Shown: positions 9,159 to 17,700, counted from the stretch's first letter. The stretch: 64,000 bases of DNA from Clostridium sp. CMCC3677 (GCF_023845585.1 NZ_JAMQHS010000001.1:450424-514423); one strand, 5' to 3'. Notes: a model not told the origin generated them from the letters alone. Program-made: numbers and translations.

Positions 9159-10472
9159 TTAAAAATCTCCATTTATAGAAGTTATTTTATCACTTAAGGT
9201 CTTAGTGTTCATTTCAAAAGAATCAAAAAATGATATTTGATTAATATTTATTTTGGAAGATGGTTTATAGGAATCTTCTAATAATTTATTTTTTATTATT
9301 AAATCATCAAAAGAAATATTTCCATAATATTTACCGTCACAAGTTATAAAATATTTAGATCTTTTTAAAATAACTCTTAATTTCTTCAAGTCTTCAAAAG
9401 TTAATCTATGAACTCTTCTGATCTTTAATATTTTTTTAGCAGAAGTAACACCAATACCAGGAATTCTTAATAATTTTTCATATGATGCAGTATTTATTTC
9501 TACAGGAAAATCATTTAAATTAGATAAAGCCCAAGAAGTTTTAGGATCAAAATTTAAATCAAAATTATCTGTACTATTTTTTAATAATTCATTTGCCCTA
9601 AATCCATAAAACCTAATTAACCAATCAGCTTGATAAAGTCTATGCTCTCTAAGAACAGGAGGATGACTTATCACAGGTAGAAGGGGATTATCTTTTACAA
9701 CAGGAACATATGCAGAATAATAAACTCTTTTCAAATTATAGTTATCATATAATGCTTGCGATAAATTTAATATTTTAGCATCGCTTTCAGGGGTAGCACC
9801 AACAATTAATTGAGTGCTTTGCCCACCAGGAACAAATAAAGGTGTACTTTTTATGTTTTTTTTCATTTCTTTATAATTAATTATAGAATTTTTTATAGTA
9901 TTCATAGGTTTTAATATACTATCTTTATTTTTTTGAGGAGCTAATAATTTTAAACTATCATTTGAAGGTAATTCTATATTTACACTCATTCTATCAGCAT
10001 ATTTTCCAGCTTCATTTATTAATTTTTGATCAGCGCCAGGAATCGCTTTCAAATGAATATATCCATTAAACTTCTCTTCTAGTCTTAATTTTTTCACAGT
10101 TTTAAGTAAAAGTTCCATAGTATAATTAGGATTTTTTATAATAGCAGAACTTAAGAATAACCCCTCTATATAATTACGCTTATAAAAATTAATAGTAAGG
10201 TTACATACTTCTTCAGGAGTAAAACTAACTCTTAAAAAATCTTTAGATGAACCATTTATGCAATATTTACAATCAAAAACACAATCATTTGAAAATAATA
10301 TTTTAAGCAATGAGATACAACGTCCATCTGAAGTAAAACTGTGACATATTCCACTACTAGAAGCATCTCCAAGTCCATTGTTTTTATTTTTTCTTTTAGA
10401 ACCTGATGATGAGCAAGAGACATCATATTTTGCTGCTCCAGAAAGAATTTTTAGCTTTTCCATTAATTCCAT
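9159..10472 (-). CDS. Putative DNA modification/repair radical SAM protein with HhH (TIGR03916-type)
   Basis: The radical SAM cluster motif is C-x3-C-x2-C (CVFDCKYC, Cys64/68/71 from the chosen start). A C-terminal helix-hairpin-helix region LLRIPGIGVTSAKKILKIRR suggests DNA binding. The N-terminal YDVSCSSSGS is typical of the family. An ATG at 10484 is in frame, but AAGG abuts it. The ATG at 10472 gives better ribosome spacing and the usual N terminus MELMEKLKILS, hence 437 residues. The reaction is not known. It is the first gene of a two-gene operon with the DUF4130 partner. Confidence 0.9.
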   Translation of the reverse strand: MELMEKLKILSGAAKYDVSCSSSGSKRKNKNNGLGDASSSGICHSFTSDGRCISLLKILFSNDCVFDCKYCINGSSKDFLRVSFTPEEVCNLTINFYKRNYIEGLFLSSAIIKNPNYTMELLLKTVKKLRLEEKFNGYIHLKAIPGADQKLINEAGKYADRMSVNIELPSNDSLKLLAPQKNKDSILKPMNTIKNSIINYKEMKKNIKSTPLFVPGGQSTQLIVGATPESDAKILNLSQALYDNYNLKRVYYSAYVPVVKDNPLLPVISHPPVLREHRLYQADWLIRFYGFRANELLKNSTDNFDLNFDPKTSWALSNLNDFPVEINTASYEKLLRIPGIGVTSAKKILKIRRVHRLTFEDLKKLRVILKRSKYFITCDGKYYGNISFDDLIIKNKLLEDSYKPSSKININQISFFDSFEMNTKTLSDKITSINGDF

Positions 10473-10520
10473 TTGTGTACACATCCTTATATATTAATCT
10501 AAACATATATCCTTAATAAT

Positions 10521-10549
10521 ATTATACACAAACATATGTTCCCATACAA
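10521..10549 (-). promoter_or_regulatory. SOS-type promoter with LexA box in the spacer
   Basis: On the minus strand, -35 TTGTAT (10544-10549) and -10 TATAAT (10521-10526) are 17 bp apart. The spacer contains GAACATATGTTT (10530-10541), which matches the Gram-positive LexA/DinR box GAAC-N4-GTTC at all but one base. Repressor binding would block the promoter of the radical SAM/DUF4130 operon. The rest of the intergenic region up to 10800 is AT-rich, and I see no further gene in it. Confidence 0.82.
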
Positions 10550-10800
10550 GGGTTTTGAATTAGTGTATTTTAGGAAAAAAATGTGTGTTTTGTACTATTA
10601 TATAAATAAATATATAACTTTATTTTTAGAATAAAATCTTAAATAAATTCATACCATAAAAGAAACTAAATTTTAATTATGTATATTAAAAAATCCATGT
10701 ATTTGAAATATAAAAATTATATTTTAAAATTAAGAAGGAAAGAAATATTTAATTAGAGAAAATAAATAATATTAAGAATTTTATAGATAGGAGAATTTAT

Positions 10801-11430
10801 ATGGATAGTCTTATATTTGATTTAGACGGAACTTTATGGGATGCTACAGAAGCATTTTATATATGCTGGAATGAAGTTTTTTCAAAATACGATGAAACTA
10901 AGAAAGGAATGTCTCTTGAAGAAATTCAAAGTGTGATGGGAATGACAATGGATGATATATTAGAAAAGTTTTTCCCACAGTTAAGTGAAAAATCGAGAAA
11001 AGATGTAATAGATGAATGCACTAAAATTGAATTAAAGTATTTATTAAAAAATGGGGGTAAATTATATCCAGAGTTGCAAGATACAATAAAAGAATTATAT
11101 AAAAAATATAAATTATTTATAGTTAGCAATTGTGTGGATGGCTACATACAATGTTTTTTAGAGGCGCATAATTTAAAAAAATATTTTCTGGATTTTGAAG
11201 ATCCAAGTAGAACAGGATTAGAAAAAGCTGAAAATATAAAAATAGTAATGCAAAGAAATAAATTAAATAATCCAGCATATGTAGGGGATACTAAATGGGA
11301 TGCAATAGCAAGTGAGAAAGCAGGAGTGCCATTTATATATGCTAGCTATGGATTTGGTGATTTAGATAAATATGATTATAAGATAAATAATTTAAAAGAG
11401 TTATTAAATATTAATAATATAAAATGTTAG
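10801..11430 (+). CDS. HAD superfamily hydrolase (subfamily IA, phosphatase-like)
   Basis: The 209-residue protein shows HAD motif I DLDGTLWD (residues 7-14), motif II SNC near residue 110, and motif III/IV YVGDTKWDAIAS with a helical cap after motif I. These proteins are cytoplasmic phosphatases of small phosphomonoesters such as phosphoglycolate. The substrate cannot be told from sequence. The start has an AGGAG ribosome site. It is monocistronic, and a degenerate repeat follows it. Confidence 0.87.
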   Translation: MDSLIFDLDGTLWDATEAFYICWNEVFSKYDETKKGMSLEEIQSVMGMTMDDILEKFFPQLSEKSRKDVIDECTKIELKYLLKNGGKLYPELQDTIKELYKKYKLFIVSNCVDGYIQCFLEAHNLKKYFLDFEDPSRTGLEKAENIKIVMQRNKLNNPAYVGDTKWDAIASEKAGVPFIYASYGFGDLDKYDYKINNLKELLNINNIKC

Positions 11431-11444
11431 TAAGATATTACAAG

Positions 11445-11574
11445 GGCTATATTTTAGGTTACAGTGATATATTTAATAGATAAAGTGCATCATAATTGGA
11501 TTATATTCATTTTTAGTATTCCTAAGTTTAATAATTCAGTCTAATTTACTTATATATATCAATGATTTTTTTTA
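11445..11574. repeat. Degenerate copy of palindromic repeat family A
   Basis: It starts GGCTATATTTTA and contains ATTCCTAAGTTTAATAATTCAGTC before ending near TATATATCAATG. The order of segments matches the copy at 63806-64000 (start GGCTCTGTTTTA, later ATTCCTAAGTTCAATTACTC, then TATATC). The match is diverged, so this is probably an old copy. Confidence 0.6.
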
Positions 11575-11580
11575 CATTGC

Positions 11581-11625
11581 AAAAAAAGATATAAAATTAA
11601 TCGATTTCATTAATTTTATATCTTT
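11581..11625 (-). terminator. Long-stem terminator of the small membrane protein gene
   Basis: A 17-bp perfect stem (AAAGATATAAAATTAAT and its complement) is followed on the minus strand by seven T residues. Confidence 0.85.
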
Positions 11626-11653
11626 CTTAAATTGAAGATATTTATAGTAAAAC

Positions 11654-11770
11654 TTATCTACTTTTTCTTTTAGCAGAGAATTTCTTATATAGTTTATAGA
11701 TTAGTGCAACGGCAACTGAATATACCAATATAATACCGACTGTAAGTAACATTGATTTCATACGATCCAT
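11654..11770 (-). CDS. Small single-pass membrane protein, 38 residues
   Basis: The minus-strand frame from the ATG at 11770 encodes 38 residues: a short polar start, a hydrophobic helix MLLTVGIILVYSVAVALIY, then a basic tail KKFSAKRKSR. A ribosome site AGAGGTG lies about 7 bp upstream and a strong terminator follows the stop, so the reading frame has full gene architecture despite its size. The topology rule predicts the basic tail in the cytoplasm. I do not recognise the family. It stands alone between the HAD gene and the divergent NADH oxidase gene. Confidence 0.6.
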   Translation of the reverse strand: MDRMKSMLLTVGIILVYSVAVALIYKLYKKFSAKRKSR

Positions 11771-11996
11771 AATTAACACCTCTTTTTGAAATATTTACTA
11801 TATAAATTATTTTAACATAATAATTAAATGAAAAGAAGATAAAATATAAACACTACTTTAAAGTATGTGTAGTATTTAAGGTAAATAAGAGTAATCAGAT
11901 AAGAATATTGACCAATTAAAAGAAAGATATTATTATGTAATAAAGAGTTAAAGTAAGTAGAAAATATAATGTTTAATATAGAGTAGGAGGAAAAAA

Positions 11997-13331
11997 ATGA
12001 GAGTAGTAATTGTTGGTGGAATAGCAGCAGGTACAAGTGCAGCTGCAAAATTAAGAAGAGTAAATCCTGAAGCTGAAATAGTAATCTATGAGAAATCAGA
12101 TATAGTATCATTTGGTGCTTGTGGATTACCTTACTTCGTAGGAAATTTTTTTGAAGACTCACAAAATATGATTGCAAGAACTCCTGAAGAATTTATAAAA
12201 AGTGGAGTAGATGTTAAAACTAATCATGAAGTTGTTAATATAGATTTTAAAAATAAATTGGTTACAGTAAAGAATCTGAAGGCGGGTTCTCAATTTAATG
12301 ATAAATATGACAAATTAATGATAGCGACAGGTGCAAGGAGTATAATACCTCCAATTAAAAATGTTAATTTAAAAAATGTGTACACATTAAAAAGTATGGA
12401 TGATGGAAAGATTTTAAAAAGACTTTTAATGGAGAAAAATAATAAGAGTATAGCAATAGTAGGTGCAGGATTTATTGGATTAGAAGCAGTAGAAGCAGCT
12501 AAAAGCAATGGGAAAGAAGTTTCAGTATTTCAATTGGAGGATCGAATATTAAAGGATGTTTTTGATAAAGAAATTACTGAAGTATTAGAACAGGAATTAA
12601 GAGATAAAGGTGTAAATTTATATTTACAAGAAACTGTTACTGAATTTATAGGAAATGATAAAGTCAGTAAGATACGTACTAATAAAAGAGAAATAAATGC
12701 TGATATAGTAATTATAGCTACTGGAGTTAAACCTAATACAGAATTTATTAAAGATAGTGGAATAGAGATGTTATCTAATGGCGCAATTATTGTAGATGAA
12801 TATGGCAAAACATCAATTGAAGATGTTTATTCAGCTGGAGATTGTGCAACAATAAATCAAATAGTTACAAATGAAAAAAGTTATGTACCTCTTGCTACAG
12901 GTGCCAATAAACTTGGACGTATTGTTGGAGAAAATCTAGGGGGAACTAATTTACCATTTCAAGGTTCATTATCATCTAGTTGCATAAAAGTTTTAGATAT
13001 TGAAGCTGGAAGAACTGGTATTACAGAAGAAAAGGCTAAACAAATGGGATTAGATTATAAGACTAAATTTATAACAGATATGAATCAAACTAACTATTAT
13101 CCAGGTCAAAATAAGATCTATGTTAAGTTGATTTATGAAGCTAAAAGTAAAAGAATATTAGGAGGACAGGTTGCAGGATATAAAGATGCTGTACAGAGAG
13201 TTAATGTTATTGCTGCATGCATATTTGGAAAATTAACAACTAAAGAACTTGGAATGCTAGATTTATGTTATTCACCACCATTTTCAAGAACTTGGGATGT
13301 ATTAAATGTAGCAGGAAATATATGCAAGTAA
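11997..13331 (+). CDS. CoA-disulfide reductase / NADH oxidase family flavoprotein
   Basis: The 444-residue protein has an N-terminal FAD motif VVIVGGIAAGTSAAAKLRR, an NAD motif IAIVGAGFIGLEAVEAA, and YSAGDCA near the C-terminal FAD site. The redox-active Cys42 in SFGACGLPYF is the single-cysteine active site of NADH oxidase, NADH peroxidase and CoA-disulfide reductase. No C-terminal rhodanese domain is present. In an anaerobe it would serve oxygen or disulfide detoxification; which of the three activities dominates cannot be decided. A strong AGGAGG site precedes the ATG, and a terminator follows the gene. Confidence 0.9.
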   Translation: MRVVIVGGIAAGTSAAAKLRRVNPEAEIVIYEKSDIVSFGACGLPYFVGNFFEDSQNMIARTPEEFIKSGVDVKTNHEVVNIDFKNKLVTVKNLKAGSQFNDKYDKLMIATGARSIIPPIKNVNLKNVYTLKSMDDGKILKRLLMEKNNKSIAIVGAGFIGLEAVEAAKSNGKEVSVFQLEDRILKDVFDKEITEVLEQELRDKGVNLYLQETVTEFIGNDKVSKIRTNKREINADIVIIATGVKPNTEFIKDSGIEMLSNGAIIVDEYGKTSIEDVYSAGDCATINQIVTNEKSYVPLATGANKLGRIVGENLGGTNLPFQGSLSSSCIKVLDIEAGRTGITEEKAKQMGLDYKTKFITDMNQTNYYPGQNKIYVKLIYEAKSKRILGGQVAGYKDAVQRVNVIAACIFGKLTTKELGMLDLCYSPPFSRTWDVLNVAGNICK

Positions 13332-13357
13332 AATAAAGTGATAAGTTTAAAGTTTAG

Positions 13358-13393
13358 GGATATTAACTAATGAATCTAGTTAATATCCTTTTT
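13358..13393 (+). terminator. Terminator after the NADH oxidase family gene
   Basis: A 12-bp stem GGATATTAACTA/TAGTTAATATCC with a 7-nt loop is followed by five T residues. Confidence 0.9.
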
Positions 13394-13527
13394 ATGTAGA
13401 GAAAATTATATAAAAGATTAAAATTAGAAAATAATAAAGATATTATATATTAACAAAGAAAAACATAATAAATCATCATCAGAAAACGTTTTATTTTAAA
13501 TATAAATTAAAAATAGGACAAAATTAA

Positions 13528-13587
13528 TGAAAATCATTTTCAAGTTTGGATAAAAGTGTTATAATATCATCATGATAATAATTATCA
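13528..13587 (+). promoter_or_regulatory. Fur-controlled promoter of the feo locus with two Fur boxes
   Basis: Two perfect 7-1-7 palindromes are present: TGAAAATCATTTTCA (13528-13542) and TGATAATAATTATCA (13573-13587). Between them is -10 TATAAT (13560-13565), with -35-like TTTTCA (13537-13542) 17 bp upstream inside the first box. Fur-Fe(II) would cover both the -35 and the start region, giving tight iron repression of feoA. Confidence 0.85.
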
Positions 13588-13664
13588 ACAGAAAAGATTA
13601 TTCATTTTCATAAAAGGTGTACTATATATATTTGTATAAGTACATAATATGAGGAGGAGAAAAT

Positions 13665-13874
13665 ATGCCATTAATATTAGCAAATACAGGACAAAGTATG
13701 CCAATTAAAAAAATTAGAGGTAATGATGAGACTAAAAAGTTCCTATCAAGTTTAGGATTTATTGCAGGAGAAACTGTAAGCATTATTTCTGAAATTGCAG
13801 GAAGTTTAATAATAAAAGTAAAGGGAAGTAGAATAGCATTAGATAAAGCTATGGCTAGTAGAATAATAGTTTAA
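13665..13874 (+). CDS. feoA: FeoA family protein (first copy)
   Basis: This 69-residue SH3-like FeoA protein supports ferrous iron uptake by FeoB at the cytoplasmic face. Recognisable parts are KKIRGNDETKKFLSSLGFIAGETVSIIS and the terminal GSRIALDKAMASRIIV. A strong AGGAGG site precedes the ATG. It is the first gene after the two-box Fur promoter, and a second feoA follows after 13 bp. The two copies are clearly diverged rather than recent duplicates. Confidence 0.92.
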   Translation: MPLILANTGQSMPIKKIRGNDETKKFLSSLGFIAGETVSIISEIAGSLIIKVKGSRIALDKAMASRIIV

Positions 13875-13887
13875 GGAGGAATTATTA

Positions 13888-14109
13888 ATGAATACATTAA
13901 AAGATATTAAATGTGGACAAACAGTTAATGTTCTTAAGATACAAGGAGTAGGTCCTATTAAAAGGCGTATTATGGATATGGGAATAACTAAGGGCTGCGA
14001 GATATTTGTACGTAAAGTAGCACCACTTGGAGATCCAATTGAAATAAAAGTTAGAAATTATGAATTATCACTTCGTAAAGCTGATGCAGAAATGATAATT
14101 GTTGGGTAA
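13888..14109 (+). CDS. feoA: FeoA family protein (second copy)
   Basis: The 73-residue FeoA-type SH3 protein has the classic GPIKRRIMDMGITKGCEIFVRKVAPLGDPIEIKVRNYELSLRKADA pattern in order. GGAGG lies before the ATG. Tandem feoA genes before feoB are common in clostridia. The distance to feoB is unusually long (267 bp) because a family B repeat lies between them. Confidence 0.93.
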   Translation: MNTLKDIKCGQTVNVLKIQGVGPIKRRIMDMGITKGCEIFVRKVAPLGDPIEIKVRNYELSLRKADAEMIIVG

Positions 14110-14125
14110 GTATTAAATTAATGTA

Positions 14126-14328
14126 TTTTTTTATTCTTTAGAAAATTGTATTCTTGGAAAGATTGTGGATAACTGAAAGATAAATTTAGCTAAAGGTTAA
14201 CAAATGAACCATGAAGAATAAAAAAGATAATTGTAGTCACCTGCCATATTTTTCTCACATACGTTCAAAAAGGCAGATGCGTAAAAAATCGATACAGATC
14301 TAAAGTCGCTTTAGCGATTTTGTTTTAT
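14126..14328 (+). repeat. Dispersed repeat family B, full-length copy inside the feo locus
   Basis: The left half is bounded by the inverted repeat TTTTTTATTCTT (near 14127) and AAGAATAAAAAA (near 14214). The right half has a CTGCC/GGCAG stem and a terminal nested hairpin with AATCG/CGATT outside and CTAAAG/CTTTAG inside. The same layout recurs at 48664-48863, with compensating base changes in both stems. It separates feoA from feoB. Confidence 0.7.
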
Positions 14329-14338
14329 AATCATTTAA

Positions 14339-14352
14339 TGATAATGATAATC
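14339..14352 (+). promoter_or_regulatory. Fur-like site before feoB
   Basis: TGATAATGATAATC is a run of Fur-type GATAAT half sites, 25 bp before the feoB start. TATAAT at 14326-14331 could be a -10 element, but no good -35 is visible. FeoB may therefore have its own iron-responsive expression. Confidence 0.5.
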
Positions 14353-14376
14353 TATATAAATTAAGGGGGAAGACAA

Positions 14377-16527
14377 ATGTCAATAAAGATAGGTCTTGCA
14401 GGTAATCCCAATTGTGGAAAGACAACTATGTTTAATGACCTTACAGGATCAACACAATATGTAGGTAACTGGCCAGGGGTAACAGTAGAAAAAAAGGGTG
14501 GTAAATTAAAATGGAATAAGGATGTTGAAATTGTAGATTTACCAGGTATATATTCACTTTCACCGTATACGCTTGAAGAAGTTGTGACACGTGATTTTAT
14601 GATGAATGATAAACCAGATGTAATAATTAATATAATTGATGCATCTAATATTGAAAGAAACTTATATTTAACTACTCAAATTTTAGAACTTGGAATTCCA
14701 ACAGTTTTAGCACTTAATATGATGGACATTGTTGAAAAAAATGGTGACAAGTTAAAGATAGAAAAGCTTTCAGAACTATTAGGCTGTCCAATTGTTGAAA
14801 CTTCAGCTATAAAAGGAAAAGGTATTAAAGAAGTTGTTGAAAAAGCAATTGAACTTTCAAAAAAAGAAAATGCTAATAACTTTAAGCTAGAGCTATCACA
14901 AGAAGTAGAAAGTTCTATAAAAGATATTGAACAAGCTTTAGATAACAGCAGTTTTAAGAATGAAATAGATACTAGATGGTTGTCTATTAAACTTTTTGAG
15001 CGTGATAAAAATATTTTAAGTAATAATAAATTTTCGAAAAATGTGTTAGATAAAGTAGAAGAAATAATAAATAAATGTGAAAATGAACTTGATGATGATA
15101 GTGAAAGTATAATTACGGGAGAACGTTATGATTTTATTGGAAAAGTAGTTTCTAAAGCAGTAAGAAAGAATAATAAAAATGATGAAACTACATCAGACAA
15201 AATTGATAAGATTGTAACAAACCGTTTTTTAGCGCTTCCTATTTTTGCATTAATTATGTGGGGAGTATATTACATAGCTGTAAGTTCACTTGGAACTATA
15301 GCTACAGATTGGACAAATGATACATTATTTGGAGAAATTATAAGTGGAAATGTTTCAACTTGGCTTGAAGGGTTAGGCGTAGCAGAATGGTTACAAGGAT
15401 TAGTAGTTGATGGTTTAATTGGTGGAGTAGGAGCAGTATTAGGATTCGTACCTCAAATTATGATATTATTCTTCCTATTATCAATACTTGAAGATTGTGG
15501 GTATATGTCACGTGTTGCGTTTATAATGGATAGAATATTCCGTAAGTTTGGACTTTCAGGAAAATCATTTATACCTATGCTTATCAGTTCAGGTTGTGGA
15601 GTTCCAGGAATTATGGCAACTCGTACTATGGAAAATGATAGAGATAGAAAAATGACAATTATGTTAACTACATTTATTCCATGTGGTGCTAAGGTTCCTA
15701 TAATAGCATTGCTTGCAGGAGCAATATTTGGTGGAGCATCATGGGTAGCACCATCAGTATATTTTTTAGGAATTATAATGATAATTATTTGTGGAATTCT
15801 TTTAAAGAAGACTAAACTATTTCAAGGAGAGCCAGCTCCATTTGTTATGGAACTTCCACAATATCATATACCAAGTTTAAAAGGCGTTCTTATGCATATG
15901 TGGGATAGAGGAAAGGCATTTATTATAAAAGCTGGTACAATTATATTTGTTGCTTGTGGAGCAATTTGGTTTATGCAATCATTTAATTGGTCATTAGAAA
16001 TGGTAGATGCTGGTGACAGTATACTAGCAAGTATAGGAAATGTTTTTGCACCAATTTTTGCACCATTAGGTTTTGGTAATTGGCAGTCTGCGGTTGCAAC
16101 AATCACTGGACTTGTAGCAAAAGAAAATGTTGTAGCAACATTTGGTATACTGTTTGGTATTGCAGAAGCAACAGAAGAAGATCCAACACTTCTTATGAAT
16201 GTAGCAGGAATGTTTACAGCAGTAAGTGCATTTTCATTCATAGCATTTAATATGCTTTGTGCTCCTTGTTTTGCAGCAATAGGTGCAATAAAAAGAGAAA
16301 TGGGTTCATGGAAATGGACTTGGATTACATTAGGATTCCAAACAGGTACAGCATATCTTGTTGCATTATTAATAAATCAAGTTGGTAATGCTTTATTCTA
16401 TGGTGGAAATATAATAGGCGCACTTATATCTATCGCTATAGTAGTAGCAATAATAGCTGGAATTCTATTATCAAATAAAAAATCAGTAAATATAAATAGT
16501 AATGTTAAATTAAGTTATATAAAATAG
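14377..16527 (+). CDS. feoB: Ferrous iron transporter FeoB
   Basis: FeoB imports Fe(II) through the cytoplasmic membrane. The 716-residue protein begins with the G domain: GNPNCGKTT (residues 8-16), a G2 region with NWPGVTVEKK, G3 DLPGIYSLSPY and G4 NMMD. A helical spacer follows, and then the membrane core from about residue 285 with the Gate repeats SSGCGVPGIMATRTM and CGAKVPIIALLAG. Later segments KENVVATFG and CAPCFAAIGAI are also typical. The start follows AAGGGGGAAG. An FeoB-associated Cys-rich small membrane protein gene follows. Confidence 0.97.
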   Translation: MSIKIGLAGNPNCGKTTMFNDLTGSTQYVGNWPGVTVEKKGGKLKWNKDVEIVDLPGIYSLSPYTLEEVVTRDFMMNDKPDVIINIIDASNIERNLYLTTQILELGIPTVLALNMMDIVEKNGDKLKIEKLSELLGCPIVETSAIKGKGIKEVVEKAIELSKKENANNFKLELSQEVESSIKDIEQALDNSSFKNEIDTRWLSIKLFERDKNILSNNKFSKNVLDKVEEIINKCENELDDDSESIITGERYDFIGKVVSKAVRKNNKNDETTSDKIDKIVTNRFLALPIFALIMWGVYYIAVSSLGTIATDWTNDTLFGEIISGNVSTWLEGLGVAEWLQGLVVDGLIGGVGAVLGFVPQIMILFFLLSILEDCGYMSRVAFIMDRIFRKFGLSGKSFIPMLISSGCGVPGIMATRTMENDRDRKMTIMLTTFIPCGAKVPIIALLAGAIFGGASWVAPSVYFLGIIMIIICGILLKKTKLFQGEPAPFVMELPQYHIPSLKGVLMHMWDRGKAFIIKAGTIIFVACGAIWFMQSFNWSLEMVDAGDSILASIGNVFAPIFAPLGFGNWQSAVATITGLVAKENVVATFGILFGIAEATEEDPTLLMNVAGMFTAVSAFSFIAFNMLCAPCFAAIGAIKREMGSWKWTWITLGFQTGTAYLVALLINQVGNALFYGGNIIGALISIAIVVAIIAGILLSNKKSVNINSNVKLSYIK

Positions 16528-16536
16528 TATGTTAAA

Positions 16537-16573
16537 TATTAGTAGGTAATTATTTAAAATTATCTACTAATAA
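16537..16573 (+). other. Intercistronic hairpin after feoB
   Basis: A stem of about 15 bp (TATTAGTAGGTAATT with AATTATCTACTAATA, one mismatch) lies between feoB and the small Cys-rich gene. There is no T run, so it is more likely an mRNA stabiliser or processing site than a full terminator. Confidence 0.55.
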
Positions 16574-16597
16574 ATTTTATAAGGGGTGGTGATACTT

Positions 16598-16771
16598 ATG
16601 TTAGCTACAATAATAATAGCTAGTATTATATTTTTCATGATGGGATTAGTAGTGTTCAAAAGAGTAAAGAAAGCTAAAAATGGAGAAGGCGGTTGTGGTT
16701 GTGGGTGTTCTGGGTGTTCATCAGCAGCAATTTGTCATGGAAAAGATAATCAAGGAATAACTTTAAAATAA
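16598..16771 (+). CDS. FeoB-associated Cys-rich membrane protein
   Basis: From the ATG at 16598 (after AAGGGGTGG) the protein has 57 residues: one transmembrane helix ATIIIASIIFFMMGLVVF, a basic stretch, then GCGCGCSGCSSAAICH. This is the family that accompanies feoB in Firmicutes, with FeoC-like placement. An upstream in-frame GTG at 16586 would place the start within the ribosome site and is less likely. Its role may be to assist FeoB or bind iron at the membrane; no direct function can be read from sequence. Confidence 0.85.
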   Translation: MLATIIIASIIFFMMGLVVFKRVKKAKNGEGGCGCGCSGCSSAAICHGKDNQGITLK

Positions 16772-16783
16772 TATTAATATAAA

Positions 16784-16826
16784 AAATAAGCTATAAGTAT
16801 AAAAAAGTATACTTATAGCTTATTTT
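16784..16826. terminator. Bidirectional terminator after the feo locus
   Basis: A 17-bp perfect stem AATAAGCTATAAGTATA and its complement has A-rich and T-rich flanks on both sides. Confidence 0.85.
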
Positions 16827-16884
16827 AAATTTAGCCTATGTTTTAAGTGTATTAACACTTTAGTAAAACATAGGCTAAATTTTT
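16827..16884. repeat. Short palindrome with family A termini, serving as HNH gene terminator
   Basis: An 18-19 bp outer stem (AAATTTAGCCTATGTTTTA with TAAAACATAGGCTAAATTT) has an inner AGTGT/ACACT stem. The TATGTTTTA / TAAAACATA ends resemble those of repeat family A. On the minus strand it lies just after the HNH gene. Confidence 0.65.
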
Positions 16885-16899
16885 ATGAGAATAATAGAA

Positions 16900-17565
16900 T
16901 TAAATGCTTGTTGTTTCTAAATTGCTTCTTCTATTATCTAATGGATTAAGATTAATATGATGAACTGTTTGGTTTTCATCAGGATTCATAAGTACCCTAT
17001 CTAAATGTATTCTACCATTAGGTGTATTTGCAATAACACATAAATTATCATAATTTTTGTGAAGCACCCAAGTATATGTATCAGTTACTACTTTTCTTAA
17101 ATCTTCTTTAGATATTAATGCTTTATTTTGTACCTTACCATATTTATCTCTTAAAAGTATAGCTATAGTATCATCATTAACCACTTCATAATCATTTCTT
17201 ATGTTACGTTCAACTATTTCTAAATTAGATCTTCTATTATCTAAAGTATCTCCATTAATATGTCTAATAGGAGTCTTTGGATTAGTATCTAAAATTATAG
17301 ATTGTAAACTTTGCTTTAGTGGTTTAGACTTTTTATTCATTTTAGTTAAGCTTATATTTTGTACTATATAGCTATTAAGATCTTTGTTCCATTCAGCGAA
17401 CCAATTACCTAGTTCTTTAACTTTATTAAGATCTTCAACATCTATTTTAGTTGTAAGTTCTTCACCATTTTTCTTTAAAATTGTAATAAAAGCAATTTTG
17501 TTATTAATTTCATAGTTATTTTCTACATTTTTATAATTTGTTTTTATAATGAACACCTCTTTCAA
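16900..17565 (-). CDS. HNH endonuclease-like protein with two tandem HNH units
   Basis: The 221-residue protein contains the HNH_3-type segment twice: RHINGDTLDNRRSNLE at residues 101-116 and HHINLNPLDNRRSNLE at 202-217. Each is preceded by a beta-rich region that may bind DNA. The protein ends just after the second motif, so the second unit may lack its last helix. Freestanding HNH proteins of this type are often homing or phage-derived nucleases. No phage genes or intron structure is visible nearby. It is bounded by its own hairpin and has an AGAGGTG ribosome site. Confidence 0.75.
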   Translation of the reverse strand: MKEVFIIKTNYKNVENNYEINNKIAFITILKKNGEELTTKIDVEDLNKVKELGNWFAEWNKDLNSYIVQNISLTKMNKKSKPLKQSLQSIILDTNPKTPIRHINGDTLDNRRSNLEIVERNIRNDYEVVNDDTIAILLRDKYGKVQNKALISKEDLRKVVTDTYTWVLHKNYDNLCVIANTPNGRIHLDRVLMNPDENQTVHHINLNPLDNRRSNLETTSI

Positions 17566-17640
17566 TCTTACATGACAATAACAAGTATAACAGAGTAAGG
17601 TGCAAATACAAGATGTGTATTAAAGAAATTAAATAAAAAT

Positions 17641-17684
17641 AAAAACTTTTAAATTCAGCATATAAATGAATTCAAAAGTTTTTA
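17641..17684. terminator. Terminator between the HNH and DUF1540 genes
   Basis: AAAAACTTTT-AATTCA and its complement TGAATTCAAAAGTTTTT form a stem of about 16 bp with one mismatch. It lies downstream of the minus-strand DUF1540 gene. Confidence 0.75.
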
Positions 17685-17700
17685 ATTTGATTAGAATAGT

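Noticed and set aside
9159..10484. Radical SAM enzyme as lipoyl synthase or biotin synthase
   Set aside because: The helix-hairpin-helix C terminus and DUF4130 partner do not fit those enzymes.
13888..14109. Recent duplication of feoA
   Set aside because: The two FeoA proteins are too different in sequence; tandem feoA is an old, common arrangement in clostridia.
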